Under the pieces are notes generated by a model. It saw only the letters and a list, made by a program, of their open reading frames with translations. It was not told where the DNA came from and searched no databases. Position numbers and translations under genes: made by a program. This document shows positions 1-11,491 of a stretch of DNA of 64,000 nucleotides, piece by piece; position 1 is the first letter of the stretch, and each line of letters starts with the position of its first letter. This DNA comes from Halobacillus sp. A1 (GTDB lineage Bacteria; Bacillota; Bacilli; Bacillales; Halobacillaceae): positions 186,001-250,000 of the forward strand of contig NZ_JAIZEN010000002.1 of the NCBI RefSeq assembly GCF_024189295.1, in the 5' to 3' direction.

Positions 1-103
1 GAAAGCGAGCCCATTCCTAAAAACACCTTCCCCTCATTACGATCAATGAACAGTTAAAAATCACACCTCTAATCAACGATCGCACGAATTAATTTTTTAT
101 AAT

Positions 104-174
104 AAAAAATCGCTCCAATTGTTTTAATGTAAGCGACTAAGCTTTAACAAAAAAACGAAACAGAGCGATTTTTT
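104..174 (-). terminator. probable terminator of the hem operon
   Basis: A perfect 12-bp inverted repeat (104-115 and 163-174) encloses a 47-base spacer. Read on the minus strand the second arm ends in six T residues followed by more A/T. It lies downstream of hemL. The long loop makes it an atypical terminator. The first bases of the window (1-12) look like the end of the GGAAAGCGAG-type intergenic repeat found elsewhere here. Nothing coding is seen in 1-257. Confidence 0.45.
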
Positions 175-257
175 ATAGGTGACTATTCAGCTGAATTGAT
201 TTCATCTGTGTGGTTTACTCACAGCTGAAGGAATGGAGTACAGAACCTTTTGCGAAA

Positions 258-1541
258 TTATAAATTACTGAAAACTTGTTCCACGGCTTTAATTGTTTTT
301 TCTATATCTTCCTCAGTATGAGCGGTAGATAAGAACAATCCTTCAAATTGAGAAGGCGGAAGGAAAATACCTTCTTCAATCATTCCTTGATAATATTTTG
401 CGAACATGTCCAGATTAGAAGCATTTGCAGTTTCAAAGTTGACCACGGGATCTTCATTGAAAAAGACACCCACCATTGAACCAGCTCTATTTACGGTTAG
501 TGGAATGCTGTATTTCTCAGCAGCAGCCTTGAAACCTTCCACAAGTCGATCGACTTTTTCTCCTATTTTTTGATAAGCTTCTTCGTTCATAGCTTTCAAC
601 GTTTCATACCCAGCGGTCATTGCCAGAGGGTTACCAGATAGAGTTCCTGCCTGATAAATGTCGCCAACAGGAGCTACTCGTTCCATGATTTTTCGCTTTC
701 CACCATACGCACCGACCGGAAGGCCGCCGCCTATCACTTTACCGAGACAAGTCATATCAGGAGTGACTCCAAAGTGACCTTGAGCACTTTCGTACCCGAC
801 ACGAAAACCGGTCATTACTTCATCAAAAATAAGCAACGTGCCATGATCCTCAGTAATTTCGCGAAGCTGCTCCAAGAAGCCTTCTTGCGGTGGAACTACC
901 CCCATATTTCCTGAAACAGGTTCAATAATAACAGCTGCTAAATCCTTGCCAAATTCCTCAAATACATACTTGACGCTTTCCATATCATTATAAGGAACCG
1001 TAATAGTATTCTCTGCAATAGAGGCCGGGACACCTGGTGAGTCAGGTAGCCCTAGTGTAGCTACACCAGAACCCGCTTTTATTAAAAGGGAATCCCCGTG
1101 ACCATGATAATTCCCTTCGAATTTAAGGATTTTGTCACGCCCAGTATACCCTCTCGCTACCCGAAGAGCACTCATGGTAGCTTCTGTTCCAGAATTGACC
1201 ATCCGGAGCATTTCTATAGAAGGAACTCGATCAATTACCAGCTGTGCTAAGTCATTTTCCACCTGAGTAGGTGCCCCAAAGCTGGTTCCAAGTTCCGTCG
1301 TTTTTTTTAATGAATCGACGACACGATCGTCTGCGTGCCCCAAAATTAAAGGGCCCCAGCTCAATACATAATCAATATATTCATTGCCATCGATATCTGC
1401 AATTTTCGAACCTTTTCCTTTTTCCATAAAAATCGGATCCATCTTGACCGAGTTGAATGCACGTACTGGTGAGTTCACTCCTCCAGGCATTAAATCCACG
1501 GCTTCTTTATAAGCGGCGACAGAGCGTTCGAATTTTTTCAT
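258..1541 (-). CDS. hemL: glutamate-1-semialdehyde 2,1-aminomutase
   Basis: This PLP enzyme isomerises glutamate-1-semialdehyde to 5-aminolevulinate, the second step of the C5 heme pathway, and acts in the cytosol. The 427-residue product has the usual family length. It begins with the segment containing [10 protein letters not shown], has the NSGTEATM phosphate-binding region near residue 117, and carries the PLP lysine in [10 protein letters not shown] at about K268. The FDEVMTGFR motif near 239 supplies the aspartate that contacts the pyridine nitrogen. It is the last gene of the minus-strand hemAXCDBL operon, about 20 bases after hemB. In B. subtilis spoVID follows hemL; here the window ends before any such gene appears. 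Confidence 0.97.
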   Translation of the reverse strand: MKKFERSVAAYKEAVDLMPGGVNSPVRAFNSVKMDPIFMEKGKGSKIADIDGNEYIDYVLSWGPLILGHADDRVVDSLKKTTELGTSFGAPTQVENDLAQLVIDRVPSIEMLRMVNSGTEATMSALRVARGYTGRDKILKFEGNYHGHGDSLLIKAGSGVATLGLPDSPGVPASIAENTITVPYNDMESVKYVFEEFGKDLAAVIIEPVSGNMGVVPPQEGFLEQLREITEDHGTLLIFDEVMTGFRVGYESAQGHFGVTPDMTCLGKVIGGGLPVGAYGGKRKIMERVAPVGDIYQAGTLSGNPLAMTAGYETLKAMNEEAYQKIGEKVDRLVEGFKAAAEKYSIPLTVNRAGSMVGVFFNEDPVVNFETANASNLDMFAKYYQGMIEEGIFLPPSQFEGLFLSTAHTEEDIEKTIKAVEQVFSNL

Positions 1542-1561
1542 TTACAGCATCCTTTCTTCCT

Positions 1562-2539
1562 TTACTTATCTAAATATCGAGCTGCATCTTTTGCAAAGTA
1601 GGTAATAATCAAATCAGCACCTGCACGCTTCATGGATGTCAGCTTTTCCATCACAATTTCTTCCTCATTCACCCAGCCATTAGCTGCGGCTGCTTTGATC
1701 ATTGAATATTCACCACTGACATTATAAGCCACCAGCGGTAAATTAAAGCGGTCCTTTACCTCTCTCATAATATCAAGGTATGACAAGGCAGGCTTTACTA
1801 TAAGGAAGTCTGCTCCCTCATCTACATCAGACTCTGCTTCTCTCATGGCTTCCAAACGGTTTGCTGGATCCATTTGATAGGCTCTGCGGTCACCGAACTG
1901 CGGAGAGCTGTGGGCAGCATCACGAAATGGACCATAAAACGCAGAAGCATATTTAACCGCATAGGACATAACGGGGACATGGCTATACCCTGCATCATCC
2001 AGCCCCTTTCTGATTGCTGCTACAAATCCATCCATCATATTTGAAGGAGCGATGATATCCGCGCCCGCTTCAGCCTGGCTCACAGCTGTTTTAGTAATAA
2101 GTTCAAGAGATTCGTCATTCGCGATTTCCCCGTCTCGTACGACACCGCAGTGGCCGTGATCAGTATATTGGCATAAACACGTATCCGCAATTACGGTTAA
2201 AGATGGATGAGCTTCTTTTACATGACGAGTTGCCTGCTGAACGATTCCCTCATTGTGATAAGCCTGGCTTCCCACTTCATCCTTTTCATTAGGCACTCCA
2301 AACAAAATGACAGAACGGATGCCTAATTGTTCAAGTTCATTCATTTCCTCAGATAGATGATCAAGAGATACTTGATGCACTCCTGGCATAGAGGCTACAG
2401 CGTTTTTTATTTGTTCACCCTCCACTACAAAGATAGGGTAGATAAGATCTTCTTTACGCAGGTGCGTTTCCCGCACCAGTGCTCGCATAGATTCTGTTTT
2501 TCTCAAGCGGCGATGTCTTTTGAATTGCATATCTTTCAT
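1562..2539 (-). CDS. hemB: porphobilinogen synthase (delta-aminolevulinate dehydratase)
   Basis: Condenses two 5-aminolevulinate molecules to porphobilinogen. The zinc-site cysteines are visible in [16 protein letters not shown]. The two Schiff-base lysines sit in [17 protein letters not shown] and in [10 protein letters not shown]. The chosen ATG at 2539 is preceded by AAGG about nine bases upstream and gives 325 residues, close to the B. subtilis length. An in-frame GTG six bases further upstream overlaps the hemD stop and is too near the ribosome-binding site. It lies between hemD and hemL in the heme operon. Confidence 0.96.
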   Translation of the reverse strand: MKDMQFKRHRRLRKTESMRALVRETHLRKEDLIYPIFVVEGEQIKNAVASMPGVHQVSLDHLSEEMNELEQLGIRSVILFGVPNEKDEVGSQAYHNEGIVQQATRHVKEAHPSLTVIADTCLCQYTDHGHCGVVRDGEIANDESLELITKTAVSQAEAGADIIAPSNMMDGFVAAIRKGLDDAGYSHVPVMSYAVKYASAFYGPFRDAAHSSPQFGDRRAYQMDPANRLEAMREAESDVDEGADFLIVKPALSYLDIMREVKDRFNLPLVAYNVSGEYSMIKAAAANGWVNEEEIVMEKLTSMKRAGADLIITYFAKDAARYLDK

Positions 2540-2541
2540 GT

Positions 2542-3303
2542 TCACTTACCTTCTTTCGTGAAATAATCGATCATTTGCTGAATCATATCCTCCACTGTAA
2601 ACCTGTCCGGAAAATACACTTGTTGAAAGCCCTCGGAAAAAGCTTCGTCAGCAGTCGTTGAACCGATACAGAAACAAGGAATACGTAAGGCCTCTGCTTT
2701 TCTATTTTCAACAATTTTTATAAAAGCATGGATTGTGGAAGGACTGGTAAATGTAAGAGCATCCAACGTGTTCAAATGGTTAAGTATGTCATTCGACTCT
2801 TTTAATAGTAGGGTATCATATACAGTGAATGTTTCAAAAAGAACGCCCTTGGCTCTAAATGATTTTAAAAGAGTATCTTTTGATAAATTCCCGCGAACAA
2901 ATAGAGTCGGACCGGGATGCTTGTACAGTGATAAATATTCCTCCGCCATAGCTTCAGCTTCAAACTGACCGGGTACAAAGTCGGCCTGTATACCGAACTC
3001 TCTGAGCGTTTGCCTTGTTTTATCACCTACGACCGCCCATCGCCATTGGGAAGGGGGGCTGAGATCGTTTCTCTTCATCCATTCGAAAAAAAACTTCACG
3101 CCATTAGAGCTTGTTAAGAAAACCCAGCTGAAATCGTGAAGTTTAGTCAAAATCGATTTATTATTAATGTTTTCATTGAACTGAAATTGAATCAGGGGCT
3201 CATGGATGACCTCAGCCCCCGATTCCTGCAGATTTAAAAGCAGACCTTCCGATTGCTCTATAGCCCGTGTTACTAACACTTTCTTGCCTTCTAGAAGGGT
3301 CAT
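2542..3303 (-). CDS. hemD: uroporphyrinogen-III synthase
   Basis: Cyclises hydroxymethylbilane with inversion of ring D to give uroporphyrinogen III. The 253-residue protein has the weakly conserved two-lobed HemD pattern: N-terminal GKKVLVTRA, then VFLTSSNGV near residue 81, and [11 protein letters not shown] in the second lobe. Identity rests partly on position between hemC and hemB. The ATG overlaps the hemC stop codon (TAATG), which suggests translational coupling. HemD sequences diverge quickly, so motifs are less decisive than for its neighbours. Confidence 0.92.
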   Translation of the reverse strand: MTLLEGKKVLVTRAIEQSEGLLLNLQESGAEVIHEPLIQFQFNENINNKSILTKLHDFSWVFLTSSNGVKFFFEWMKRNDLSPPSQWRWAVVGDKTRQTLREFGIQADFVPGQFEAEAMAEEYLSLYKHPGPTLFVRGNLSKDTLLKSFRAKGVLFETFTVYDTLLLKESNDILNHLNTLDALTFTSPSTIHAFIKIVENRKAEALRIPCFCIGSTTADEAFSEGFQQVYFPDRFTVEDMIQQMIDYFTKEGK

Positions 3304-4232
3304 TACTGCCCGTACTCCTGTTTCGCTTTCTCCACTATGCTTACAGCACCTTGTGCTTTTAGTTGATCAGCTGCTTCTCTGCCTACTTCTACAGGGTCCT
3401 TGCCTTTGACCCTTTCATGAAGAATAGCCGAGCCATCTGGTTTGCCTACAAGAGCTGTCAAAATGACATTGTCACCTTCAAGATAAGCATAACCACCAAT
3501 AGGCACCTGACAGCCTCCATTTAAATCATGAAGAAATTTGCGTTCCGCTGTAACCGTTTTTTCCGTATACTCATGATTAATTTTTTTAAGGAAATTCAGA
3601 AGCTCCGTATCTGTTTCTCTGCATTGCAGCGCCAGCGCACCCTGACCTACTGCCGAAACACATACATCTTCTTCTAAATATTCGGTCACTAGCTCATCAT
3701 CCCAGCCCATACGCTTAAGCCCTGCTGCAGCTAGTACGATCGCATCGAAATCTTCTTCTTTGAGTTTTTTCAACCGCGTGTCAATATTCCCACGAATCCA
3801 TTGAATTTCCAAATCCGGCCGGAAGGCTTTAATTTGAGAGCCTCTGCGCAAGCTGCTTGTACCTACGACAGCGCCCTCCTTAAGATCTTTCAAAGCTACA
3901 TGATCGTTTGAAATGAAAGCATCTCTGTGATCCTCACGCAAAGGAATGGAAGCAATCGTCAAGCCATCAGCGACTTCAGATGGCATATCTTTCATACTGT
4001 GAACAGCCATATCTATTTCTTCGTCATACATAGCTTGTTCGATCTCTTTAATGAATAGACCTTTCCCTCCTACTTTAGACAAGGTGACATCGAGGACACG
4101 ATCCCCTTTTGTAGAAATCCTCTTGATTTCAAAATCATAAGAAGGGTCTACTTTCTTCAACTGGTCGATTACCCATTCAGTTTGAGTGATCGCCAAATTA
4201 CTTTTACGCGAGCCAATGACTATTTTACGCAC
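3303..4232 (-). CDS. hemC: porphobilinogen deaminase (hydroxymethylbilane synthase)
   Basis: Polymerises four porphobilinogen units into hydroxymethylbilane on a covalently bound dipyrromethane cofactor. The cofactor cysteine is C241 in [21 protein letters not shown] at the N terminus, HSMKDMP near residue 78 and [10 protein letters not shown] near 124 are family signatures. The start is a GTG at 4232 with GGAGG seven bases upstream. It is 309 residues long, as expected. It follows hemX by a short gap and overlaps hemD. Confidence 0.96.
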   Translation of the reverse strand: MRKIVIGSRKSNLAITQTEWVIDQLKKVDPSYDFEIKRISTKGDRVLDVTLSKVGGKGLFIKEIEQAMYDEEIDMAVHSMKDMPSEVADGLTIASIPLREDHRDAFISNDHVALKDLKEGAVVGTSSLRRGSQIKAFRPDLEIQWIRGNIDTRLKKLKEEDFDAIVLAAAGLKRMGWDDELVTEYLEEDVCVSAVGQGALALQCRETDTELLNFLKKINHEYTEKTVTAERKFLHDLNGGCQVPIGGYAYLEGDNVILTALVGKPDGSAILHERVKGKDPVEVGREAADQLKAQGAVSIVEKAKQEYGQ

Positions 4233-4249
4233 CTTACATCCTCCTCAGC

Positions 4250-5068
4250 TTAGAAATGAAAATTCGATAACGATCCAAATAAAAAGAAGTTAATCAATAA
4301 AAATAAAAATGCCGCACTATTAAAGAGTGAAATGGCCCTGCCCTGATACCCTTTAACAACCCTAAGGAACAAGTAGACCCCATAGACGATCAGCACGAGA
4401 ATAGAACCTAATGTTTTAGAATCGTACCAATAAAAAGTATCTTCAGAAACATACCCCCACGTGATTCCTAGAATCAAAGCGATCAATAGCAGAGGCATGC
4501 CAAGTATGACAGCTATATAAGAGAAATGATCGAGTTTAGTCAAGTCTCCAAGTCGAAACAGTTTAGCATTCCATTGTTTCTGTTTTAGCAGCCGGTACTG
4601 CAATAAATACATTAGTGAAAAAGTGAAGGACAGGGTGAAAAATCCATAAGAAATGAGAGCCAGAGTAATATGCACGACGAGCATCTCATGAACCAATGCC
4701 ACTCCTTCATCATCCATTACACTTTGCGCACGCGTGGAAATATGAAGCAGCATCACAAGGAACCCTAATAGATTTGTAAAAAACACAAGAAAATCCACTC
4801 TGAAAAAACGGTTGATAATCAAGGAAAAAGTGACAAGGATCCATGCGTAGAAATAGAGCCCATCATAAACGTTCATGACCGGTAAATTTTCTTTAATAAA
4901 GACTTGTGCCAATAAAAAAAAGGTTTGCAAACCCCAAACCAAACTAAGTAACCAGAAGGCAAACACATTAGCCTTCCGGTTATTTTGAATGAAATCAATA
5001 AAATATCCTATTAAGCTCAGTCCATAAAGTAAAAGGATCAGTTCATAAATCCATTTGAGCTCGAACAT
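4250..5068 (-). CDS. hemX: HemX/CcsA-type integral membrane protein
   Basis: A roughly 272-residue membrane protein with about eight hydrophobic segments and the cytochrome-c-assembly (CcsA-like) architecture. In B. subtilis HemX lowers the cellular level of HemA (established for that organism). The ATG at 5068 has GGTGGAG six bases upstream. An in-frame GTG at 5080 would add four residues but overlaps that site. It lies between hemA and hemC, the conserved position. The conserved histidines expected of CcsA proteins (for example HISTRA, LVHEMLVVHI) are visible. Confidence 0.9.
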   Translation of the reverse strand: MFELKWIYELILLLYGLSLIGYFIDFIQNNRKANVFAFWLLSLVWGLQTFFLLAQVFIKENLPVMNVYDGLYFYAWILVTFSLIINRFFRVDFLVFFTNLLGFLVMLLHISTRAQSVMDDEGVALVHEMLVVHITLALISYGFFTLSFTFSLMYLLQYRLLKQKQWNAKLFRLGDLTKLDHFSYIAVILGMPLLLIALILGITWGYVSEDTFYWYDSKTLGSILVLIVYGVYLFLRVVKGYQGRAISLFNSAAFLFLLINFFLFGSLSNFHF

Positions 5069-5081
5069 CGCTGACTCCACC

Positions 5082-6455
5082 CTATGAATTCACAATCTTA
5101 CGAAGAGCTGGAAAGGTGAAATTTTCTTCATCCGTCGACTTTACGGTGGATTGTGCTTTTCTCTCTTGTTCTTCCAGTTCCTTTTCCACTTCTTCTTCAA
5201 TGCCGAAAATTTGCGTGAAAAGACGCAAAGATTCCTCAGATTCTGGTTTAGCACTAAGTTCTTTCACTTGCAGAATAGGATCTTTAAGCATTTGATTGAT
5301 GATGCTCTTCGTGTGTTTGTTCAACACTTTTCTTTCTCGCTCCGTCAGCTCGGGCATTTTCCGTTCAATGCTTTCCATCGTTTCCGCCTGAATGCCCATC
5401 GCTTTAGCCCGCAGAGCTGAAATGACAGGGACAACACCTATCGTCTGAAGCCATTCTTTAAACGCTACGATCTCTGCTTCAATCATGATTTCGATCTCTT
5501 CGGCTGCCTGCTTTCTGACCGCCAAATTTGAATCAACAATTCCTTGAAGATCATCAATATCATATAAAAAGACACTATCTAAGTTTTCCATAGCCGGATC
5601 CAGATTTCGAGGTACGGCAATATCTACGAAAAACAAAGGCTTACCTTTTCGTTTCTTGTGAATAGGCTCCATATTTTCTTTAGTCACGACATATTCTGAA
5701 GAACCTGTTGATGTTATCACGATATCCGCATCCGTCAACACTTCTTCAAGGTTATCCATCGTCCTGGCTTGTCCATTGAACTGTTCCGCTACCATTCGTG
5801 CTTTGGATAACGTACGGTTTAATACAGTGACTTTTTTCACACCTGAACCGTGCAGGTTTTTAGCCGCAAGCTCGCCCATCTTTCCGGCACCGACAATTAC
5901 AATATGCTTATGAACTAAATCTCCGAAAATCTTTCGGGCAAGTTCCACAGCGGCATAGCTTACAGAGACGGCATTTCCACCAATTTCTGTATCTTTATGA
6001 GCCTTTTTCGACATCGTAACCCCTTGTTTAAAAAGCTGGTTAAAGATTGTTCCCGTCGTTCCGGCTTCCTGTGCTCTTTGAAACGCTTGCTTTATTTGTC
6101 CTAATATTTGAGTTTCGCCTAATACCATGGAATCGAGACCTGACGTCACACGGAACAAATGCTCCATCGCGCCATCCGCTTCATAGATCGATAAGAATGG
6201 AGAAAATTGTTCTTTATCCATCTCAAACCAATCAGCTAAAAATTTCTTAATATAATATCGTCCAGTATGAAGCTGATCTACAACTGCATAAATTTCCGTA
6301 CGATTGCAGGTAGATATAATGACATTTTCCAGCACACTTTTTTGAGTACTCAGCTTCTGCATCGCCTCTTCAATGTGGTCTTCAGAAAACGTCAATTTTT
6401 CTCGAATTTCCACAGGGGCTGTTTTATAATTTAGTCCTATTGTTAAAATATGCAC
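5082..6455 (-). CDS. hemA: glutamyl-tRNA reductase
   Basis: Reduces glutamyl-tRNA(Glu) to glutamate-1-semialdehyde with NADPH, the committed step of C5 tetrapyrrole synthesis. With the GTG at 6455 the protein begins [14 protein letters not shown], matching the family N terminus, and the catalytic cysteine falls at C50 in [15 protein letters not shown] lies eight bases upstream of this GTG. An ATG five codons earlier has no good ribosome-binding site. [10 protein letters not shown] near residue 185 is the NADPH-binding loop. First gene of the heme operon and probably its main control point. Confidence 0.95.
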   Translation of the reverse strand: MHILTIGLNYKTAPVEIREKLTFSEDHIEEAMQKLSTQKSVLENVIISTCNRTEIYAVVDQLHTGRYYIKKFLADWFEMDKEQFSPFLSIYEADGAMEHLFRVTSGLDSMVLGETQILGQIKQAFQRAQEAGTTGTIFNQLFKQGVTMSKKAHKDTEIGGNAVSVSYAAVELARKIFGDLVHKHIVIVGAGKMGELAAKNLHGSGVKKVTVLNRTLSKARMVAEQFNGQARTMDNLEEVLTDADIVITSTGSSEYVVTKENMEPIHKKRKGKPLFFVDIAVPRNLDPAMENLDSVFLYDIDDLQGIVDSNLAVRKQAAEEIEIMIEAEIVAFKEWLQTIGVVPVISALRAKAMGIQAETMESIERKMPELTERERKVLNKHTKSIINQMLKDPILQVKELSAKPESEESLRLFTQIFGIEEEVEKELEEQERKAQSTVKSTDEENFTFPALRKIVNS

Positions 6456-6501
6456 TACGAATACCCCCATCTCAACGTTCCTAGTCCGTTACATATAAAC
6501 C

Positions 6502-6590
6502 ATTATAACATGAACAAAATGAAATTTTAGAGAAAAAATATGAACAGAATTTGAAATCCTTATGTTAGGATGAACTTATAATCATTAATC
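6502..6590 (-). promoter_or_regulatory. candidate hemA promoter with PerR/Fur-like box
   Basis: A TATAAT -10 hexamer reads on the minus strand at 6502-6507, about 45 bases before hemA. I do not see a good -35. At 6576-6590 the sequence TTATAATCATTAATC matches 11 of the 14 fixed positions of the PerR box TTATAATnATTATAA. The B. subtilis hemAXCDBL operon is PerR-repressed, so the match is plausible, but it could equally serve the divergent gene at 6704. Confidence 0.35.
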
Positions 6591-6703
6591 ATTGATATTT
6601 GTTTAGAACGAGTCTAATTTATAACCCGTTTGTAATATAACAAATCATTACAAATTGCGCAAGAAAAGCATTTTGCAGCTATGTATTTATGGAGGAATTA
6701 TCA

Positions 6704-7183
6704 TTGAAAAAACAAAACTCTTTCGCTGGCTATCTATTGATTGGTCTCGGCATTTATTTTCTTCTTCGCCAATTAAATATACCCTATTTCAGTCAATTTT
6801 ACTCTTGGCCTACCATTCTTATCATAATTGGGGCTGCCTTTTTGATACATAGCTATGTGTCAAAAGATTATACGAACATTCTCCCTGGTTTTATACTTAC
6901 AGGACTGGGCGTTCATTTTCACGGACAGAATCATTATTCATTTTGGATCGATCATTGGGCCATGTATCCTTTAATTATCGGTATCGGCTTTTTGCTTAAG
7001 TATTCGAAATCGAAATCTGGGATTCTACCAGCATTAGGATTACTAGGATTAGCTGGTTTCGGTTTTTTCTCTACGTCAAACCCCGGTTGGTTCAGCTTCT
7101 TATATACATTGACGGGCTGGATTGAACAGTTTTGGCCTGTCGTCCTAATTGCAGCAGGACTATTTTTAATGAAAAGAAAATAG
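6704..7183 (+). CDS. small multi-pass membrane protein, LiaF-TM/DUF5668-like
   Basis: A 159-residue protein made of about six short hydrophobic segments with repeated LIGLGIYFLL / IIIGAAFLI / LTGLGVHF patterns, as in the transmembrane half of LiaF-type proteins. No C-terminal soluble LiaF domain is present. I chose a TTG start at 6704 because GGAGG lies eight bases upstream; an ATG at 6689 in the same frame would itself contain that site. It is divergent from hemA and monocistronic, followed by a terminator-like hairpin. Function unknown; envelope-stress sensing is only a guess from the family. Confidence 0.7.
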   Translation: MKKQNSFAGYLLIGLGIYFLLRQLNIPYFSQFYSWPTILIIIGAAFLIHSYVSKDYTNILPGFILTGLGVHFHGQNHYSFWIDHWAMYPLIIGIGFLLKYSKSKSGILPALGLLGLAGFGFFSTSNPGWFSFLYTLTGWIEQFWPVVLIAAGLFLMKRK

Positions 7184-7202
7184 ATGCACTTTGTAAAATC
7201 AG

Positions 7203-7232
7203 GGATATCTTATAAGTCTGAGATATTTTTTA
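7203..7232 (+). terminator. terminator after the membrane-protein gene
   Basis: An ATATCT/AGATAT hairpin followed by a T-rich run lies about 20 bases after the stop at 7183. A second weaker hairpin with a T tail follows near 7280-7310. The remainder of 7184-7751 contains no gene that I can support; it holds the palindromic repeat listed separately. Confidence 0.5.
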
Positions 7233-7467
7233 TAGGATAACGGTTTCCATTCCCGATTGCAGCTAGAAAATGCAGTCTGAAATGTCTATCAATTTGTTAG
7301 GCATTTTTTGTTTTATATAGTTCTTAATCAGCTTTTCGAGCTGAGATTACTAACGTTGCAATAAATTAGACGGGCAATTAACTTCGTCTACGCTTTCTTT
7401 ATGTCTTGAACAAACTGGCAGGATAGTGAAAGAATTGATTTCGAGACATTGAGTGAGGGGGTCAGGT

Positions 7468-7581
7468 CGGCGGGGAATGGCTCGCTTTCCTTGGGAGTTC
7501 ACCAAGCACTCTCTTCCCACAGGTGTCTCCCCATTCCCCGCCGCCCCTCGAGGAAGCTCACCACATGCCCACGGAAAGCGA
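7468..7581. repeat. palindromic intergenic repeat, copy A
   Basis: Two inverted repeats share one element: a perfect 13-bp pair at 7468-7480 and 7531-7543, and a 9-bp TCGCTTTCC/GGAAAGCGA pair at 7482-7490 and 7573-7581. The right half (GAGGAAGCT ... GGAAAGCGA) resembles the right half of the element at 55286-55406, so these look like one family. It lies in a 568-bp gene-free gap. There is no transposase or ORF inside. Confidence 0.7.
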
Positions 7582-7751
7582 TCCGTTTTCTGAAGTCACC
7601 ATATCCTTATACAAAATCTCGAAGCTGAGTCTTCAAGAATAGTGAGCATTAGTGGAACAACTAAGATTTTAATAAGACACTGACGCCTTTTGATAATGTG
7701 ATGTACCATCTTCTTCAAATTATGAAGTGAATTACTTTACAGCCTTTTTTA

Positions 7752-8492
7752 TTATAATATCGAGCTTAAGAAAGCTTTTGTTCGTTCCTCTTTTGGATGA
7801 TCAAAAATCTCCTCAGGGTCGCCAACCTCTACAATTCTACCCTCATGCATATAAACTACACGATCGGCGACCTCTCTGGCAAATCCCATTTCATGAGTTA
7901 CGACGACCATCGTCATCCCTTCACTCGCTAATGTTTTAATTGTCTGCAGGACCTCACCGACGAGCTCCGGATCCAGAGCAGAAGTTGGTTCGTCAAACAG
8001 CATGATTTCCGGCTTCATGGCTAGTGCTCTTGCAATCGCTACTCTTTGCATCTGCCCTCCGGAAAGCTTAGAAGGATAATCGTTCGCTTTTTCTAATAAC
8101 CCAACCTTCTTCAGTAAGGCCAGGGCTTCTTGTTCAGCATCCGTCTTTTTTTCCTTTTTCACCTGAATAGGAGCTTCGGTTACATTTTCAAGGACGGTTT
8201 TATGAGGAAATAAATTAAATTGCTGAAACACCATCCCGACTTTTTGACGAACGTCATTTAAGTTATTTTTCTTTGGGTCTACAGCTTGTCCTTTAATCAT
8301 GACGACGCCGCTGTTAAGCATTTCTAAAAAATTTAGACACCGGAGCAGTGTACTTTTGCCAGATCCACTCGAGCCGATAAGGCAAACTACTTCACTTTCC
8401 CTCACTTTAAAATTTATGTTTTTTAATACGTGTAAATCACCAAAATATTTATTTAGATTCTTTACGGTTACCATCTCTCTGCCTTCATTCAT
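7752..8492 (-). CDS. polar amino acid ABC transporter ATP-binding protein (GlnQ type)
   Basis: A 246-residue ABC ATPase of the polar amino acid uptake (PAAT) family. Walker [10 protein letters not shown] is near residue 37, the Q-loop [12 protein letters not shown] near 86, the signature [15 protein letters not shown] near 142, and Walker [13 protein letters not shown] near 164. GGAGGAGG lies upstream of the ATG at 8492. No permease or binding protein is adjacent, which is unusual because these ATPases normally sit in a three-gene operon. It must either partner with a distant permease or be a remnant. Substrate cannot be assigned. Confidence 0.88.
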   Translation of the reverse strand: MNEGREMVTVKNLNKYFGDLHVLKNINFKVRESEVVCLIGSSGSGKSTLLRCLNFLEMLNSGVVMIKGQAVDPKKNNLNDVRQKVGMVFQQFNLFPHKTVLENVTEAPIQVKKEKKTDAEQEALALLKKVGLLEKANDYPSKLSGGQMQRVAIARALAMKPEIMLFDEPTSALDPELVGEVLQTIKTLASEGMTMVVVTHEMGFAREVADRVVYMHEGRIVEVGDPEEIFDHPKEERTKAFLSSIL

Positions 8493-8517
8493 AAGACTGC
8501 CTCCTCCGTACCTTCAG

Positions 8518-8544
8518 AAAAAAACCACCCCAATAGGAGTGGTT
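8518..8544 (-). terminator. terminator of the lonA-ysxC unit
   Basis: On the minus strand a hairpin with AACCACTCC/GGGGTGGTT arms is followed by seven T residues, immediately after the ysxC stop. Confidence 0.8.
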
Positions 8545-8548
8545 ACTT

Positions 8549-9136
8549 TCAAATGTTTAAATACTCCAGCATTTTTCTCCATGCTAAATCCTTGCCCTCT
8601 CCAGTTTCAGCGGAGAAAGGAATCAACAGATCCTCTTCTTCCATCTGAAGCGTTGAAGAAATCAATTGGAGCTGTTTTTTTCTTTGACCTTTTTTTATCT
8701 TATCTAGTTTCGTCGCAATGACCATCACAGGAAGCTCAAAGTGTTTGAGGAAATCATACATCATGCAGTCATCTTCAGTCGGCTTATGGCGGATATCGAT
8801 GACAAGAGCAGTCGCTCGAAGCTGTTCTCGTTCTGAGAAATACTCTTCCATCATTTCTCCCCATTTAGCTCTTTCCTTTTTAGACACTTTCGCATACCCA
8901 TAGCCTGGAACATCGACAAAATGGAATTTATCATTGATGATATAAAAATTCAATGTCTGCGTTTTGCCTGGTTTAGAAGAAGTCCTGGCTAGATTTTTCC
9001 TTAAAATCATTTTATTAATAAATGAAGACTTACCTACATTGGAACGGCCAGCTAACGCAATTTCCGGAATAAGATCTTTAGGATATTGTTTTTTACTCGC
9101 TGCACTGATCACGATATCTGCCTGGTTAACCTTCAT
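8549..9136 (-). CDS. ysxC: ribosome-biogenesis GTPase YsxC/EngB
   Basis: An essential GTPase needed for late assembly of the 50S subunit in B. subtilis. At 195 residues it has G1 GRSNVGKSS near residue 31, G3 DVPGYGYA near 75, G4 ATKLDK near 141 and a G5 SAETGEG near 174. The start overlaps the end of lonA by 11 bases, which fits the conserved lonA-ysxC pairing and coupled translation. Confidence 0.95.
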   Translation of the reverse strand: MKVNQADIVISAASKKQYPKDLIPEIALAGRSNVGKSSFINKMILRKNLARTSSKPGKTQTLNFYIINDKFHFVDVPGYGYAKVSKKERAKWGEMMEEYFSEREQLRATALVIDIRHKPTEDDCMMYDFLKHFELPVMVIATKLDKIKKGQRKKQLQLISSTLQMEEEDLLIPFSAETGEGKDLAWRKMLEYLNI

Positions 9137-11456
9137 GATTATCCTCCGTTAAAGCTTGTTCTAACACCTCATCCAAATGTTTAACCGGGATGAATGTAAG
9201 ACCTTCCCTCACGCTTTCAGGAATGTCATCCAAATCTTTTTCGTTATCTGCTGGAATAATGATTTTTGTAAGTCCTGCTCTATGAGCACTTAACGATTTT
9301 TCCTTCAGCCCTCCGATAGGGAGCACACGCCCGCGCAGAGTGATTTCACCAGTCATGCCTACCTCTTTCTTTACAGCTCTTCCTGTAAGGGCTGAGACCA
9401 AGGCTGTAGCCATGGTAATACCGGCTGAAGGGCCATCTTTAGGTGTAGCTCCTTCAGGAACGTGAATATGAATATCATTCTTTTCAACAAAATCGCGATC
9501 AATTTTCAAATCGTCAGCACGTGTACGGATATAGCTGAACGCAGCCTGTGCTGATTCTTTCATGACATCGCCTAATTTACCGGTCAAGGTCAGGTTGCCT
9601 TTACCAGGATAAATAGAAACTTCAATGGATAGCGTATCTCCTCCTGCAGAGGTGTAAGCCAATCCTGTTGCAGCTCCGACTTGATCTTCAAGCTCTGCTT
9701 GCCCATAACGGAATTTAGGGCGCCCTAAAAGCTCCTCCAGCTGATTTTCAGTTACTACGACACGTTTTTTCTTGCCAGAGACGATGATCTTCGCTGCTTT
9801 TCTGCAGACGCCTGCCAATTCTCTTTCTAAATTACGCACGCCGGCTTCCCTCGTATACATACGAATCAGCTTCAATAGCGCTTCATCTTTGAACTGGACT
9901 TTGCTTTTCGTTAAGCCATTTTCCTTGATCTGTTTAGGAAGCAAATGCTCTTTAGCGATATGAAGCTTCTCCACCTCTGTATATCCAGCAATTGATATGA
10001 CTTCCATACGGTCAAGCAATGGGCCGGGTATCGAGTTCATCGTATTTGCGGTAGCCACGAACATAACGTTAGATAGATCATAATGTTCTTCAATGAAGTG
10101 GTCGCTGAACGTATTGTTTTGCTCAGGATCAAGTACTTCAAGCATTGCGGAAGACGGATCGCCGCGAAAATCACTTGCCATCTTATCAATTTCATCCAAT
10201 AAAAAGACAGGGTTTACCGTCTCAGCACGTTTCATCCCCTGGATAACGCGACCAGGCATCGCACCAATATACGTACGTCGATGGCCACGTATTTCAGCTT
10301 CATCACGGACACCTCCAAGTGACACGCGCACAAACTTACGGTTGATCGCTCTTGCAATTGACTTGGCCAGAGAGGTTTTACCTACTCCGGGCGGGCCGAC
10401 TAAGCAAAGGATAGGCCCTTTAATCGAATTGGTGAGCTGCTGCACAGCTAAGTACTCCAGTACGCGCTCTTTCACTTTTTCTAAGCCGTAATGATCTTCA
10501 TCCAGAATGGTTTCCGCATGATTCACATCTAAATTGTCCTCTGTTTCTGTTGTCCACGGCAAAGAAACCAGCCATTCGATATAATTACGGATGACAGAGC
10601 TTTCTGCAGAGCTTTGTGGAACCTTTTCATAACGGCCCAGCTCCTTTTCTGCTACCTTTTCTACACGTTCAGGCATATTAGCTTCTTTAATTTTCTCCCT
10701 GAGCTCTGAAACCTCTCCAGACTTTCCATCTTTATCACCGAGTTCGTTTTGGATGGCCTTCATCTGCTCACGCAAATAGTATTCTTTCTGCGTTTTTTCC
10801 ATCGATTTCTTAACACGCTGTCCGATTTTTTGTTCAATTTGAAGCACGTCTCGTTCATTTCCGATCAATTCGATCAAATGCTTCAAACGCTGCTTGACGT
10901 TAGCAGTTTCAAGAACGCTTTGCTTTTCTTTTATTTTTATTGGCAGATGTGAGGTCACGATGTCAGCCAGGTGGCTTGGTTCATCTACATCCGCTACAGT
11001 ATTATACGTCTCTTTACTCACCTTTTTAGACACTTTGACATACTGCTCAAACTGATTGAGCAAAGTACGCATTAAAGCTTCTTCTTCGTTATGATCTTCA
11101 TGGATATCCTCTACTCTTACGACATCCGCTTCATAAAACTCTTCTCCTGTGCGGATATGTTCTACACTCGCTCGGTAAAGTCCTTCTACAAGAACTCGAT
11201 TCGTTCCGTTAGGGAGTTTAACCATTTGTTTCACGCGCGCAACTGTACCTATATCATACATATCCTCTGCTGAGGGATCATCGATATTCACTTCTTTTTG
11301 TGAAACGAGAAATATTTCGTTGTTTTCAATCATCGCTTGCTCTAAGGCATTAACTGATTTGTCTCTACCTACATCAAGGTGTAGTACCATCGAAGGGTAC
11401 ACTAAAAGACCTCTAAGAGGAAGGAGGGGTAACTGTATTTTATGTTTTTCTGACAA
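9126..11456 (-). CDS. lonA: ATP-dependent protease LonA
   Basis: Cytosolic AAA+ serine protease degrading damaged and regulatory proteins. An N-terminal LON substrate domain ([15 protein letters not shown]) is followed by a coiled coil, an AAA+ module with Walker [10 protein letters not shown] and Walker B VFLLDEID, and a C-terminal peptidase domain with the catalytic serine in [10 protein letters not shown] and lysine in [11 protein letters not shown]. The start is a TTG at 11456, with GGAGG eight bases upstream, giving 776 residues, close to B. subtilis LonA. An upstream in-frame TTG overlaps the ribosome-binding site. lonB, expected between clpX and lonA, is absent. Confidence 0.95.
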   Translation of the reverse strand: MSEKHKIQLPLLPLRGLLVYPSMVLHLDVGRDKSVNALEQAMIENNEIFLVSQKEVNIDDPSAEDMYDIGTVARVKQMVKLPNGTNRVLVEGLYRASVEHIRTGEEFYEADVVRVEDIHEDHNEEEALMRTLLNQFEQYVKVSKKVSKETYNTVADVDEPSHLADIVTSHLPIKIKEKQSVLETANVKQRLKHLIELIGNERDVLQIEQKIGQRVKKSMEKTQKEYYLREQMKAIQNELGDKDGKSGEVSELREKIKEANMPERVEKVAEKELGRYEKVPQSSAESSVIRNYIEWLVSLPWTTETEDNLDVNHAETILDEDHYGLEKVKERVLEYLAVQQLTNSIKGPILCLVGPPGVGKTSLAKSIARAINRKFVRVSLGGVRDEAEIRGHRRTYIGAMPGRVIQGMKRAETVNPVFLLDEIDKMASDFRGDPSSAMLEVLDPEQNNTFSDHFIEEHYDLSNVMFVATANTMNSIPGPLLDRMEVISIAGYTEVEKLHIAKEHLLPKQIKENGLTKSKVQFKDEALLKLIRMYTREAGVRNLERELAGVCRKAAKIIVSGKKKRVVVTENQLEELLGRPKFRYGQAELEDQVGAATGLAYTSAGGDTLSIEVSIYPGKGNLTLTGKLGDVMKESAQAAFSYIRTRADDLKIDRDFVEKNDIHIHVPEGATPKDGPSAGITMATALVSALTGRAVKKEVGMTGEITLRGRVLPIGGLKEKSLSAHRAGLTKIIIPADNEKDLDDIPESVREGLTFIPVKHLDEVLEQALTEDNHEG

Positions 11457-11491
11457 GGATTGCACCTCCAAATAATGCGAATTGTATGTTA

